A stretch of DNA of 64,000 bases from Dipteronia dyeriana (GCA_032871835.1 CM065296.1:52729288-52793287), one strand, 5' to 3'. Shown: positions 1-13,975, counted from the first letter of the stretch. Notes: generated from the letters alone by a model not told the origin. A program made the numbers and translations.

Positions 1-1336
1 AAAGACAAAGAAATAGCTAGATAGCGCTCATGATGCCTTGGTAAGGCTACCACCCCCAAGAAGGGTCTAAGTGTAAGAGCATAGTTGTCATCCAGATCTC
101 AAGACCAAGAAATAGCTAGGTAGCACTCCAGATGCCTTGGTCGGGCTACCACCCCTAATAAGGATCTCAGTGTAAGAGCATAGTTGCCATCCAAATCACA
201 AGACCAGGAAATAGCTAGATAGCGCTCCTGATGCCTTGGTCTGGTTACCACCCTCAAGTTGGGTCTGAGTGTAAGAGCATAGTTGTCATCCAGATCTCAA
301 GACCAGGAAATAGCTATATAGCGCTCCTGATGCCTTGGTCGGGCTACCACCCCCAAGAAGGTTTTGAGTTGAAGAGCATTGTTTCCATCCAGATCTCAAG
401 ACAAGGAAATAGCTAGGTAGCGCTCCTGATGCCTTGGTCGGGCTACCACCCCTAAGAAGGATCTGAGTGTAAGAGCATAGTTTCTGTCCAGATCTCAAGA
501 CCAGGAAGTAGCTAAGTAGTGCTCCTGATGCCTTGGTAGGGCTACAACCCCCAAGAAGGATCTGAGTGTGAGAGCATAGTTGCCATCCAGATGTCATGAC
601 CAGGAAATAGCTAGATAGCCCTCCTGATGCCTTGGTCGGGCTACCACCCTCAAGAAGGATCTGAGTGAAAGAGCATAGTTGTCATCCAGATCTAAAGACA
701 CGGAAATAGCTAGATAGCCCTTCTGATGCCTCAGTCAGGCTACCACCCCCAAGAAGGATCTTGGTGTTAGAGCATATTTCCCATCCAGATCTCAAGACTA
801 AGAAATAGCTAGATAGAGGTCTTGATGCATTGGTCAGGCTACCACCCCCAAGAAGGGTCTGAGTGTAAAAGCATAGTTGTCATCTAGATCTCAAGACACG
901 GAAATATCTAGATAGCCCTTCCGATGCCTCAGACAGGCTACCACCCCAAAGAAGGATCTCGAAGTAAGAGCATAGTTGCCATCCATATCTCAAGACTAAG
1001 AAATAGCTAGATCGCGCTCCTGATGCCTTGGTCAGGCTACCACCCCCAAGAAAGGTCTAAGTGTAAAAGCATAGTTGTCATCCAGATCTTAAGACCAAAA
1101 AATAGCTAGGTTGTGCTTCTGATGCCTTGGTCGGGCTACCACCCCTAAGAAGGATCTGAGTGTAAGAGCATAGTTTCCATCCAAATCTCAGGACCATTAA
1201 ATAGCTAGATAGCGCTCCTGATGCCTTGGTCGTGCTACCACTCTTAAGAACGATCTGAGTGTAAGAGCATAGTTGCCATCAAAATCTCAGGACCAGGAAA
1301 TAGCTAGATAGCGCTCCTGATGCCTTGGTCGGGATA

Positions 1337-1349
1337 CCCCCCCCCCCCC
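1337..1349. repeat. C13 homopolymer in a satellite monomer
   Basis: Thirteen consecutive C residues replace the usual CCACCCC part of one monomer. This is the same monomer position at which the much longer C25 tract occurs near 24.75 kb. It is a simple slippage expansion of a pre-existing short C run. Confidence 0.95.
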
Positions 1350-4300
1350 TAAGAAGGTTCTGAGTGTAAGAGCATAGTTGCCATCAAGATCTCAAGACCA
1401 GAAAATAGCTAGGTAGCGCTCATGATGCCTTGGTCGGACTACAACCCCCAAGAAGGGTCTGAGTGTAAGAGCATAGTTGTCATCTAGATGTCAAGACACG
1501 TAAATAGCTAGATAGCCCTCCTGATGCCTTGGTCAGGCTACCACCCCCAAAAAGGATATGGGTGTGAGAGCATAGCTGCCATCTAGATCTCAAGACACAA
1601 AATTAGCTAGATAGCCCTCCCGATGCCTTGGTCAGGCTACCACCCTGAAGAAGGATCTGGGTGTAAGAGCATAGTTAACATCAAGATCTGAAGACCAAGA
1701 AATAGCTAGATAGCGCTCCTGATGCCTTGGTCAGGCTACAACCAATAAGAAGGGTCTGAATGTAAAAGCATAGTGGTCATCCAGATCTCAAGACCAGGTA
1801 ATAGCTAGGTAGCGCTCTTAATGCCTTGGTTAAGCTTCCACTCTTAAGAAGGAGCTGAGTGTAAGAGCATAGGTGTCATCAAGATCTCAAGACACGGAAA
1901 TAGCTAGATTGCCCTCCCGATGTCTTGGTCAGGCTACCACCCCCAAGAAGGATCTGGGTGTAAGAGCATAGTTGCCATCCAGATCTCGATACCAGGAAAT
2001 AGCTAGATAGCTCTCTTGATGCCTTGGTCGGGCTACCACCCCTAAGAGGATATGAGTGTAAGAGCATAGTTGTCATCTAGATCTCAAGACACGAAAATTA
2101 CAAGATAGCCCTTCTGATGCCTCGTTCAGGCTACCATCCCCAAGAAGGATCTCGGTGTTAGAGCATAGTTGCCATCCAGATCTAATGACTAAGAAATAGC
2201 TAGATAGCGCTCCTGATGCCTTGGTAAGGCTACCACTCCCAAGAAGGGTCTGAGTGTAAGAGCATAGTTGTCATCCAGATCTCAAGACCAAGAAATAGCT
2301 AGGTAGCACTCCTGATGCCTTGGTCGGGCTACCACCCCTAATAAGGATCTGAGTGTAAGAGCAGAGTTGCCATCCAAATCACAAGACCAGGAAATAGCTA
2401 GATAGCGCTCCTGATGCCTTGGTCTGGTTACCACCCTCAAGTTGGGTCTGAGTGTAAGAGTATAGTTGTAATCCAGATCTCAAGACCAGGAAATAGCTAT
2501 ATAGCGCTCCTGATGCCTTGGTCGGGCTACCACCCCCAAGAAGTTTCTGAATTGAAGAGCATTGTTGCCATCCAGATCTCAAGACCAGGAAATAGCTAGG
2601 TAGCGCACCTGATGCCTTGGTCGGGCTACCACCCCTAAAAATGATCTGAGTTTAAGAGCATAGTTTCTGTCCAGATCTCAAGACCAAGAAATAGCTAAGT
2701 AGCGCTCCTGATGCCTAGGTCGGGCTACAACCCCAAAGAAGGATCTGAGTGTGAGAGCATAGTTGCCATCCAGATGTCAAGACCAGGAAATAGCTAGATA
2801 GCCCTCTTGATGACTTGGTCGGGCTACCACCTTCAAGAAGGATCTGAGTGTAAGAGCATAGTTGTCATCCAGATCTAAAGACACGGAAATAGCTAGATAG
2901 CCCTTCCGATGCCTCAGTCAGGCTACCACCCCCAAGAAGGATCTTGGTGTTAGAGCATAGTTGCCATCCATATCTCAAGACTAAGAAATAGCTAGATAGA
3001 GGTCTTGATGCATTGGTCAGACTACCACCCCCAAGAAGGGTCTGAGTGTAAAAGCATAGTTGTCATCCAGATCTCAAGACACGGAAATATCTAGATAGCC
3101 CTTCCGATGCCTCAGTCAGGCTACCACCCCCAAGAAGGATCTTGGTGTAAAAGCATAGTTGTCATCCAGATCTCAAGACACGGAAATATCTAGATAGCCC
3201 TTCCGATGCCTCGGACAGGCTACCACCCCCAAGAAGGATCTCGGTGTAAGAGCATAGTTGCCATCCATATATCAAGACTAAGAAATAGCTAGATCGCGCT
3301 CCTGATGCCTTGGTCAGGCTACCACCCTCAAGAAGGTCTAAGTGTAAGAGCATAGTTATCATCCAGATCTTAAGACCAAAAAATAGCTAGGTAGCGCTCC
3401 TGATGCCTTGGTCGGGCTACCACCTCTAAGAAGGATCCGAATGTAAGAGCATAGTTGCAATCCAGATCTCAGGACTAGGAAATAGCTAGATAGCGCTCCT
3501 GATGTCTTGGCCAGGGCTACCACCCCCAAGAAACGTCTGAGTGTAAGAGCATAGTTGCCATCAAGATCTCAAGACCAGGAAATAGCTAGGTAGCGCTCAT
3601 GATGCCTTGGTCGGACTACAACCCCCAAGAAGGGTCTGAGTGTAAGAGCATAGTTGTCATCTTGATGTCAAGACACGTAAATAGCTAGATAGCCCTCCTG
3701 ATGCCTTGGTCAGGCTACCACCCCCAAAAAGGATATGGGTGTGAGAGCATAGTTGCCATCTAGATCTCAAGACACAAAGATAGCTAGATAGCCCTCCCAA
3801 TGCCTTAGTCAGGCTACCACCCCGAAGAAGGATCTGGGTGTAAGAGCATAGTTGACATCCTGATCTGAAGACTAAGAAATAGCTAGATAGCGCTCCTGAT
3901 GCCTTGGTCGGGCTACCACCACCAAGAAGGGTCTGAATGTAAGAGCATAGTGGTCATCCAGATCTCAAGACCAGGTAATAGCTATGTAGCGCTCTTGATG
4001 CCTTGGTAAAGCTTCCACTCTTAAGAAGGAGCTGAGTGTAAGAGCATAGCTGTCATCCAGATCTCAAGACACGGAAATAGCTAGATTGCCCTCTCGATGT
4101 CTTGGTCAGGCTACCACCCCCAAGAAGGATCTGGGTGTAAGAGCATAGTTGCCATCCAGATCTTGATACCAGGAAATAGCTAGATAGCTCTCTTGATGCC
4201 TTGGTCGGGCTACCACCCCCAAGAAGGATCTGAGTGTAAGAGCATAGTTGTCATCCAGATCTCAAGAAACGAAAATAGCAAGATAGCCCTTCTGATGCCT

Positions 4301-4448
4301 CGGTCAGGCTACCATCCCCAAGAAGGATCTCGGTGTTAGAGCATAGTTGCCATCCAGATCAAAAGACTAAGAAATAGCTAGATAGCGCTCCTGATGCCTT
4401 GGTAAGGCTACCACCCCCAAGAAGGGTCTGAGTGTAAGAGCATAGTTG

Positions 4449-4676
4449 TCATCTAGATCTCAAGACCAAGAAATAGCTAGGTAGCACTCCTGATGCCTTG
4501 GTCGGGCTACCACCTCCAAGAAGGGTCTGAGTGTAAGAGCTTAATTGTAAACCAGATCTTAAGACAAGGAAATAGCTATGTAGTGCTCCTGATGCCTTGG
4601 TTAGGCTACAACCACAAAGAAGGATCTGAGTGTTAGCGCATAGTTGCCATCCAGATCTCTGGACCAAAAAATAGCT
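4449..4676. repeat. two-monomer block belonging to the 41-44 kb subfamily
   Basis: This stretch carries a distinctive combination: CACCTCCAAGAAGGG, TTGTAAACCAGATCT, GCTATGTAGTGCTC, GGTTAGGCTACAACCACAAA and AGCGCATAGTTGCC followed by TCTCTGGACCAAAAAATAG. The combination is otherwise seen only near 41.25-41.45, 43.24-43.42 and 43.85-44.02 kb. The adjoining monomers are of the local type, and local markers flank it at 4402 and 4897, exactly five monomers apart. The block therefore looks like a copy from a distant part of the array (about 39 kb away in this window) placed inside a local 495 bp duplication. The edges are approximate. Confidence 0.7.
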
Positions 4677-7600
4677 AGATAGCTCTCTTGATGCCTTGGT
4701 CGGGCTACCACCCCCAAGAAGGATCTGAGTGTAAGAGCATAGTTGTCATCCAGATCTCAAGAAACGAAAATAGCAAGATAGCCCTTCTGATGCCTCTGTC
4801 AGGCTACCATCCCCAAGAAGGATCTCGGTGTTAGAGCATAGTTTCCATCCAGATCTAAAGACTAAGAAATAGCTAGATAGCGCTCCTGATGCCTTGGTAA
4901 GGCTACCACCCCCAAGAAGGGTCTGAGTGTAAGAGCATAGTTGTCATCCAGATCTCAAGACCAAGAAATAGCTAGGTAGCACTCCTGATGCCTTGGTCGG
5001 GCTACCACCCCTAATAAGGATCTGAGTGTAAGAGCATAGTTGCCATCCAAATCACAAGACCAGGAAATAGCAAGATAGCGCTCCTGATGCCTTGGTCTGG
5101 TTACCACCCTCAAGTTAGGTCTGAGTGTAAGAGTATAGTTGTCATCCAGATCACAAGCCCAGGAAATAGCTATATAGCGCTCTTGATGCCTTGGTCGGGC
5201 TACCACCCCCAAGAAGTTTCTGAGTTTAAGAGCATTGTTGCCATCCAGATCTCAAGACCAGGAAATAGCTAGGTAGCGCTCCTGATGCCTTGGTCGGGCT
5301 ACCACCCCTAAGAATGATCTGAGTGTAAGAGAATAGTTTCTTTCCAGATCTCAAGACCAAGAAATAGCTAAGTAGCGCTCCTGATGCCTAGGTTGGGCTA
5401 CAACCCCAAAGAAGGATCTGAGTGTGAGATCATAGTTGCCATTCAGATGTCAAGACCAGGAAATAGCTAGATAGCCCTCCTGATGCCTTGGTCGGGCTAC
5501 CACCTTCAAGAATGATCTAAGTGTAAGAGCATAGTTGTCATCCAGATCTAAAGACACGGAAATAGCTAGATAGCCCTTCCGATGCCTCAGTCAGGCTACC
5601 ACCCCCAAGAAGGATCTTGGTGTTAGAGCATAGTTGCCATCCATATCTCAAGACTAAGAAATAGCTAGATCGCGCTCCTGATGCCTTGGTCTGGCTACCA
5701 CCCCCAAGAAAGGTCTAAGTGTAAGAGCATAGTTGTCATCCAGATCTTAAGACCAAAAAATAGCTAGGTAGCGCTCCTGATGCCTTGGTCGGGCTACCAC
5801 CCCTAAGAAGGATCTGAGTGTAAGAGCATAGTTGCCATCCAAATCTTAGGACCATTAAATAGCTAGATAGCGCTCCTGATGCCTTGGTCGGGCTACCACC
5901 CCAAAGAAGGGTCTGAGTGTAAGAGCATAGTTGTCATCCAGATCTCAAGACCAATAAATAGCTAGGTAGCGCTCCTGATGCCTTGGTCGGGCTACCACCT
6001 CTAAGAAGGATCAGAATGTAAGATCATAGTTGCCATCCAGATCTCAAGACCAGGAAATAGCTAGATAGCGCTCCTGATGCCTTGGTCGGGCTACCACTCC
6101 TAAGAAGTTTCTGAGTGTAAGAGCATAGTTGCCATCCAGATCTCAAGACCAGGAAATAGCTAAGTAGCGCTCCTGATGCCTTGGTCGGGCTACAACCCCT
6201 AAGAAGGATCTTAGTGTGAGAGCATAGTTGCAATCCAGATCTCGATACCAGGAAATAGCTAGATAGCCCTCATGATGCCTTGGTCGGGCTACCACCCCCA
6301 AGAAGGATCTGAGTGTAAGAGCATAGTTGTCATCCAGATCTCAAGACACGAAAATAGCAAGATAGCCCTTCTGATGCCTCGGTCATGCTACCATCCCCAA
6401 GAAGTATCTCGGTGTTAGACCATAGTTGCCATCCAGATCTAAAGACTAAGAAATAGCTAGATAGCGCTCCTGATGCCTTGGTAAGGATACCACCCCCAAG
6501 AAGGGTCTGAGTGTAAGAGCATAGTTGTCATCCAGATCTCAAGACCAAGAAATAGCTAGGTAGCACTCTTGATGCCTTGGTCGGGCTACCACCCCTAATA
6601 AGGATCTGAGTGTAAGAGCATAGTTGCCATCCAAATCACAGGACCAGGAAATAGCTAGATAGCGCTCCTGATGCCTTGGTCGGGTTACGACCCTCAAGTT
6701 GGGTCTGAGTGTAAGAGCATAGTTGTCTTCCAGATCTTAAGACCTAGAAAATAGCTATATAGCGCTCCTGATGCCTTGGTCGGGCTACCACCCCCAAGAA
6801 GGTTCTGAGTTTAAGAGCATTGTTGCCATCCAGATCTCAAGACCAGGAAATAGCTAGGTAGCGCTCCTGATGCCTTGGTCGGGCTACCACCCCTAAGCAG
6901 GATCTGAGTGTAAGAGCATAGTTTCTGTCCAGATATCAAGACCAGGAAATAGCTAGATAGCGCTTATGATGCCTTGGTCGGGCTACCACCCCCAAGAAGG
7001 GTTTGAGTGTAAGACCATAGTTGTCATCTAGATGTCAAGACACGGAAATAGCTAGATAGCCCTCCTGATGCATTGGTCAGGCTACCACCCCCAGGAAGGA
7101 TCTAGGTGTAAGATCATAATTGCCATATAGATCTCAAGACACGGAAATAGCTAGATAGACCTCTCGATGCCTTGGTCAGGCTAACACCCCCAAGAAGGAT
7201 CTGGGTGTAAGAGCATAGTTGCCATCCAGATCTCAAGACCAAGAATTAGCTAGATAGTGCTCCTAATGCCTTGGTCAGGCTACCACCACCAAGATGGGTC
7301 TGAATGTAAGAGCATAATGGTCAACTAGATCTCAAGACCAGGAAATAGCTAGGTAGCGCTCCTGATGCCTTGGTCGGGCTACCACCCCTAAGAAGAACTG
7401 AGTGTAAGAGCATAGTTTCTGTCCATATCTCAAGACCAGGAAATAGCTAGATAGCGCTTATGATGCCTTGGTCGGGCTACCACCCCAAAGAAGGGTCTGA
7501 GTGTAAGAGCATAGTTGTCATCTAGATGTCAAGACACGGAAATAGCTAGATAGCCCTCCTGATGCATTGGTCAGGCTACCACCCCAGGAAGGATCTAGGT

Positions 7601-10600
7601 TTAAGAGCATAGTTGCCATCTAGAACTCAAGACACGGAAATAGCTAGATAGACCTCCCGATATCTTGGTCAGGCTACCAATCCCAAGAAGGATCTGGTGT
7701 AAGAGCATAGTTACCATCCAGATCTCAAGACCAAGAAATTGCTAGATAGCGCTCCTAATGCCTTGGTCGGGCTACCACCTCTTAGAAGTGTCTAATTGTA
7801 AGAGCGTAGTTGCCATCCAGATCTCAAGACCAGGAAATAGTTAGGTAGCGCTCCAGATGCCTTGGTCGGGCTGCAACCCCCAGGAAGGATCTGAGTGTGA
7901 GAGCATAGTTGCCATCCAGATCTCGATACCAGGAAATAGCTAGATAGCCCTCCTGATGCCTTGGTCGGGCTACCACCCAAAAGAAGGATCTGAGTGTAAG
8001 AGCATAGTTGTCATCCAGATCTCAAGACACGGAAATAGCTAGATAGCCCTTCTGATGCCTCGGTCAGGCTACCACCCCCAAGAAGGATCTCGGTGTTAGA
8101 GCATAGTTGCCATCCAGAACTCAAGACTAAGAAATAGCTAGATAGCGCTCCTGCTGCCTTGGTAAGGCTACCTCTCCTAAGAAGGGTCTGAATGTAAGAG
8201 CATAGTTGTCATCCAGATCTCAAGACCAATAAATAGCTAGGTAGCGCTCCTGATGCCTTGGTCATGCTACCACACCTAAGAAGGATCTGAGTGTAAGAGG
8301 ATAGTTGCCATCCAAATCTCAGGACCAGGAAATAGCTAGATAGCGCTCCTGATGCCTTGGTCGGGCTACCACCCCTAATAAGGTTCTGAGTGTAAGAGCA
8401 TAGTTGCCATCAAGATCTCATTTCCAGGAAATAGCTAGGTAGCACTCATGATGCCTTGGTCGGGCTACCACCCCCAAGAAGGGTCTGAGTGTAAGAGTAT
8501 AGTTGTCATCTAGATGTCAAGACACGTAAATAGCTAGATAGCCCTCCTGATGCCTTGGTCAGGCTACCACCCCCAAAAAGGATTTGGGTGTAAGAGCATA
8601 GTTGCCATCTAGATCTCAAGACACAGAAATAGCTAGATAGCCCTCCCGATGCCTTGGTCAGGCTACCACCCCGAAGAAGGATCTGGGTGTAAGAGAATAG
8701 TTGCCATCCAGATCTCAAGACTAAGAAATAGCTAGATAGCGCTCCTGATGCCTTGGTCGGGCTACCACCACCAAGAAGGGTCTGAATGTAAGAGCATAAT
8801 GGTCATCCAGATCTCAAGACCAGGAAATAGCTAGGTAGCGCTCTTGATGCCTTGATCGGGCTTCCACTCTTAATAAGGAGCTGAGTGTAAGAGCATAGCT
8901 GTCATCCAGATCTCAAGACACGGAAATAGCTAGATAGCCCTCCGATGTCTTGGTCAGGCTACCACCCCCAAGAAGGATCTGGGTGTAAGAGCATAGTTGC
9001 CATCCAGATCTCGATACCAGGAAATAGCTAGATAGCTCTCTTGATGCCTTTGTCTTGCTACCACCTCTTAGAAGTGTCTAAGTGTAAGAGCATAGTTTCC
9101 ATCCAGATCTCAAGACCAGGAAATAGCTAGGTAGCGCTTCTGATGCCTTGTTCGGGCAACAAGCCCCAAGAAGGATCTGAGTGTGAGAGCATAGTTGCCA
9201 TCCAGATCCCGATACCAGGAAATAGCTAGATAGCACTCCTGATGCCTTGGTAAGGCTACCACCCTCAAGAAGGGTCTGAGTGTAAGAGCATAGTTGTCAT
9301 CAAGATCTCAAGACTAAGAAATAGCTAGGTAGCACTCCTGATGCCTTGGTCGGGCTACCACCCCTAATAAGGATCTGAGTGTAAGAGCATAGTTGCCACC
9401 CAAATAACAGGACCAGGAAATAGCTAGATAGCGCTCCTGATGCCTTGGTCGGGTTAAGACCCTCAAGTTGGGTCTGAGTGTAAGAGCATAGTTGTCATCC
9501 AGATCTCAAGACCAGGAAATAGCTATATAGCGCTCCTAATGCCTTGGTCTGGCAACCACCCCCAAGAAGGTTCTGAGTTTAAGAGCATTGTTGCCATCCA
9601 GATCTCAAGACCAGAAAATAGCTAGGTAGCGCTCCTGATGCCTTTTTCGGGCTACAACCCCTAAGAAGGATCTGAGTGTAAGAGCATAGTTTCTGTCCAG
9701 ATCTCAAGACCAGAAAATAGCTAGATTGCGCTTATGATGCCTTGGTCGGGCTACCACCCCCAATAAGGGTGTGAGTGTAAAAGCATAGTTGTCATTTAGA
9801 TGTCAAGACACGAAAATAGCTAGGTAGCCCTCCTGATGCATTGGTCAGGCTACCACCCCCAAAAAGGATCTAGGTGTAAGAGTATAGTTTCCATCTAGAT
9901 CTCAAGACACGGAAATAGCTAGATAGACCTCCCGATGCCTTGGTCAGGCTAAAACCCCCAAGAAGGATCTGGGTGTAAGAGCATAGTTGCCATCCAAATC
10001 TCATTTCCAGGAAATAGCTAGGTAGCGCTCATGATGCCTTGGTCGGGCTACCACCCCCAAGAAGGGTCTGAGTGTAAGAGTATAGTTGTCATCTAGATGT
10101 CAAGACACGTAAATAGCTAGATAGCCCTCCTGATGCCTTGGTCAGGCTACCACCCCCAAAAAGGATTTGGGTGTAAGAGCATAGTTGCCATCTAGATCTC
10201 AAGACACGGAAATAGCTAGATAGCCCTGTCGATGCCTTGGTCAGGCTACCACCCCGAAGAAGGATCTGGGTGTAAGAGAATAGTTGCCATCCAGATCTCA
10301 AGACTAAGAAATAGCTAGATAGCGCTCCTGATGCATTGGTCGGGCTACCACCACCAAGAAGGGTCTGAATGTAAGAGCATAGTGGTCATCCAGATCTCAA
10401 GACCAGGAAATAGCTAGGTAGCGCTCTTGATGCCTTGGTCGGGCTTCCACTCTTAAGAAGGAGCTGAATGTAAGAGCATAGCTGTCATCCAGATCTTAAG
10501 ACACGGAAATAGCTAGATAGCCCTCCCGATTTTTTGGTCAGGCTACCACCCCCAAGAAGGATCTGGGTGTAAGAGCATAGTTGCCATCCAGATCTCGATA

Positions 10601-12469
10601 CCAGGAAATAGCTAGATAGCTCTCCTGATGCCTTTGTCTTGCTACCACCTCTTAGAAGTGTCTAAGTGTAAGAGCATACTTGCCATACAGATCTGAAGAC
10701 TAGGAAATAGCTAGGTAGCGATTCTGATGCCTTGGTCGGGCAACAACCCCCAAGAAGGATCTGAGTGTGAGAGCATAGTTGCCATCCAGATCCCGATACC
10801 AAAAAATAGCTAGATAGCGCTCCTGATGCCTTGGTAAGGCTACCACCCCCAAGAAGGGTCTGAGTGTAAGAGCATAGTTGTCATCCAGATCTCAAGACCA
10901 AGAAATAGCTAGGTAGCATTCCTGATGCCTTGGTCGGGCTACCACCCCTAATAAGGATCAGAGTGTAAGAGCATAGTTGCCACCCAAATAACAGGACCAG
11001 GAAATAGCTAGATAGCGCTCCTTATGCCTTGGTCGGGTTAAGACCCTCAAGTTGGGTCTGAGTGTAAGAGCATAGTTGTCATCCAGATCTCAAGACCAGG
11101 AAATAGCTATATAGCGCTCCTGATGCCTTGGTCTGGCAACCACCCCCAAGAAGGTTCTAAGTTTAAGAGCATTGTTGCCATCCAGATCTCAAGACCAGAA
11201 AATAGCTAGGTAGCGCTCCTGATGCCTTTTTTGGGCTACCACCCCAAAGAAGGATCTGAGTGTAAGAGCATAGTTTCTGTCCAGATCTCAAGACCAGAAA
11301 ATAGCTAGATTGCGCTTATGATGCCTTGGTCGGGCTACCACCCCCAAAAAGGGTCTGATTGTAAGAGCATAGTTGTCATCTAGATGTCAAGACACGGAAA
11401 TAGCTAGATAGCCCTCCTGATGCATTGGTCTGGCTACCACCCCCAGGAAGGATCTAGGTGTAAGAGCATAGTTTCCATCTAGATCTCAAGACACGGAAAT
11501 AGCTAGATAGACCTCCCGATGCCTTGGTCAGGCTACCACCCCCAAGAAGGATCTGGGTGTAAGAGCATAGTTGCCATCCAGATCTCAAGACCAAGAAATA
11601 GCTAGATAGCGCTCCTGATTCCTTGGTCGGGCTACCACCACCAAGAAGAGTCTGAATGTAAGAGCATAATGGTCATCTAGATCTCAAGACAAGGTAATAG
11701 CTAGGTAGCGCTATTGATGCCTTGGTCGGGCTTCCATTCTTAAGAAGGATCTGAGTGTAAGAGCATAGCTGTCATTCAGATCTCAAGACACGAAAATAGC
11801 TAGATAGCCCTCCCGATATCTTGGTCAGCCTACCACCCCCAAGAAGGATCTGGGTGTAAGAGCATAGTTACCATCCAGATCTCAAGACCAAGAAATTGCT
11901 AGATAGCGCTCCTGATGCCTTGGTCGGGCTACCACCTCTTAAAAGTGTCTAAGTGTAAGAGCATAGTTTCCATCCAGATCTCAAGACCAGGAAATAGCTA
12001 GGTAGTGCTCCTGATGCCTTGGTCGGGCTACAACCCCCAAGAAGGATCTGAATGTGAGAGCGTAGTTGCCATCAAGATCTCGGGACCAGGAAATCGCTAG
12101 ATAGCCCTCTTGATGCCTTGGTCAGGCTACCACCCCCAAAAGAAACAGAGTGTAAGAGCATAGCTGTCATCCAGATCTCAAGACATAGAAATAGCTAGAT
12201 ACCCCTCCCGATGCATTGGTCAGGCTACTACCCCCAGAAGGTTCTCAGTGTAAGAGCATAGTTGCCATCCAGATCTCAAGACTAAGAAATAGCTAGATAG
12301 CGCTCCTGATGCCTTGGTCAGACTACCACCCCCAAGAAGGGTCTGAGTGTAAGAGCATAGTTATCATCCAGATCTCGAGACTATGAAATAGCTAGATAGC
12401 GCTCCTGGTGAATTAATCGAGCTACCACCCCCAAAAAGGGTCAGAGTGTAAGAGCATTGTTGTCATCCA

Positions 12470-13975
12470 GATCTCAAGACCAGGAAATAGCTAGATAGCA
12501 CTCCTGATGCCTTGGTCGGGCTACCACCTCTTAGAAGTGTCTAAGTGTAAGAGCATAGTTTCCATCCAGATATCAAGACCAGGAAAAAGCTAGGTAGCGC
12601 TCCTGATGCCTTGGTCGGACTATAACCCCCAAGAAGGATCTGAGTGTGAGAGCATAGTTGCCATCCAGATCTTGATACCAGGAAATAGCTAGATAGCTCT
12701 CCTGATGCCTTGGTCGGCCTACCACCCAAAAGAAGGATCTGAGTGTAAAAGCATAGTTGTCAACCAGATCTCAAGACACGGAAATAGATAGATAGCCTTT
12801 TTGATGCCTCGGTCAGGCTACCACCCCCAAGAAGGATCTCGGTGTTAGAGCATAGTTGCCATCCAGATCTCAAGACTAAGAAATAGCTAGATAGCGCTCC
12901 TGATGCCTTGGTCGGGCTACCACCCCCAAGTTGGGTCTGAGTGTAAGAGCATAGTTTCCATCCAGATCTTAAGACCAGGAAATAGCTAGATAACGCTCCT
13001 GATGCCTTGGTCGGGCTTCTACCCCCAAGAAGGTTCTGAGTGTAAGAGCATTGTTGCCATCCAGATCTCAAGACCAGGAAATAGCTAGGTAGCGCTCCTA
13101 ATGCCTTGGTCGGGATACCACCCCAAAGAAGGATCTGAGTGTAAAAGCATAGTTTCCATCCAAATCTCAAGACCAGGAAATAGCTAGATAGCACTCTTGA
13201 TGCCTTGGTCGGGCTACCACCTCTTGGAAGTTTCTAAGTGTAAGAGCATAGTTTCCATCCACATCTCAAGACCAGGAAAAAGCTAGGTAGCGCTCCTGAT
13301 GCCTAGGTCGGACTATAACCCCTAAGAAGGATCTGAGTGTTAGAGCATAGTTGCCATCCAGATCTTGATACCAGGAAATAGCTAGATAGCTCTCCTGATG
13401 CCTTGGTCGGGCTACCACCCAAAAGAAGGATCTGAGAGTAAAAGCATAGTTGTCATCCAAATCTCAAGACACGGAAATAGATAGATAGCCTTTTGGATGC
13501 CTCGGTCAGGCTACCACCCCCAAGAAGGATCTCGGTGTTAGAGCATAGTTGCCGTCCAGATCTCAAGACTAAGAAATAGCTTGATAGCGCTCCTAATGCC
13601 TTGGTAAGGCTACCACCCCCAAGAAGGGTCTGAGTGTAAGAGCATAGTTGTCATACAGATCTCAAAACCAGGAAATAGCTAGATAGCGCTCCTGATGCCT
13701 TGGTCGGGCTACCACCCCCAAGTTGGGTTCGAGTATAAGAGCATAGTTGTCATCCAGATCTCAAGACCAGGAAATAGCTAGATAACGCTCCTGATGCCTT
13801 GGTCGGGCTTCTACCCCCAAGAAGGTTCTGAGTGTAAGAGCATTGTTGCCATCCTGATCTCAAGACCAGGAAATAGCTAGGTAGCGCTCCTAATGCCTTG
13901 GTCGGGATACCACCCCAAAGAAGGATATGAGTGTAAAAGCATAGTTTCCATCCAAATCTCAAGACCAGGAAATAG
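12470..13975. repeat. tandem duplication, 7 monomers then 8 monomers
   Basis: The rare variant GACTATAACC occurs at 12618 and 13311, exactly 693 bp (7 x 99) apart, and AGCCTTTT...GATGCCTCGG follows both. After one extra monomer in the second copy, which carries the GTAAGGCTACC marker, the offset becomes 792 (8 x 99). It is seen in CTTCTACCCCC at 13016 and 13808 and in GGGATACCACCCCAAAG at about 13113 and 13905. The copies meet near 13180. Confidence 0.75.

Larger units (their letters stand above)
1..13700. repeat. higher-order pattern, ~16- to 22-monomer units, marked by GTAAGGCTACC variant
   Basis: A diagnostic monomer variant, GTAAGG in place of GTCGGG (usually followed by CTACC), lies at 41, 2224, 4402, 4897, 6481, 8162, 9250, 10834 and 13604. 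The spacings are 2183, 2178, 495, 1584, 1681, 1088, 1584 and 2770, all within five bases of a multiple of 99. Neighbouring variants travel with the marker, such as GCCTCGGTCAGG monomers just upstream and CCTAATAAGG monomers two units downstream. This is higher-order organisation with units of about 16-22 monomers that have been shortened and lengthened in whole monomers. The 8.4-9.1 and 9.99-10.7 kb stretches are an especially clear pair at an offset of about 1,583. Confidence 0.75.

Noticed and set aside
231..416. Plus-strand open frames beginning MPWSGYHPQ, recurring at 231, 2414, 5087, 41254 and 43232.
   Set aside because: They follow the higher-order periods of the satellite and always end at a TAG in the GAAATAGCTAGGTAGC part. 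They are products of the repeat, not conserved small proteins.
12760..13194. Longest minus-strand open frame (144 codons) and dozens of similar 60-130 codon frames with a 33-residue repeat containing GWQLCSYTQ and SSYFLVLRS.
   Set aside because: The unit is 33 codons long, so a frame open in one monomer stays open in the next. In the consensus this frame is closed by TGA in GTTGTC monomers and open in GTTGCC or GTTTCC monomers, so ORF length follows the monomer order. There is no start context, no domain and no conservation of frame over the array.
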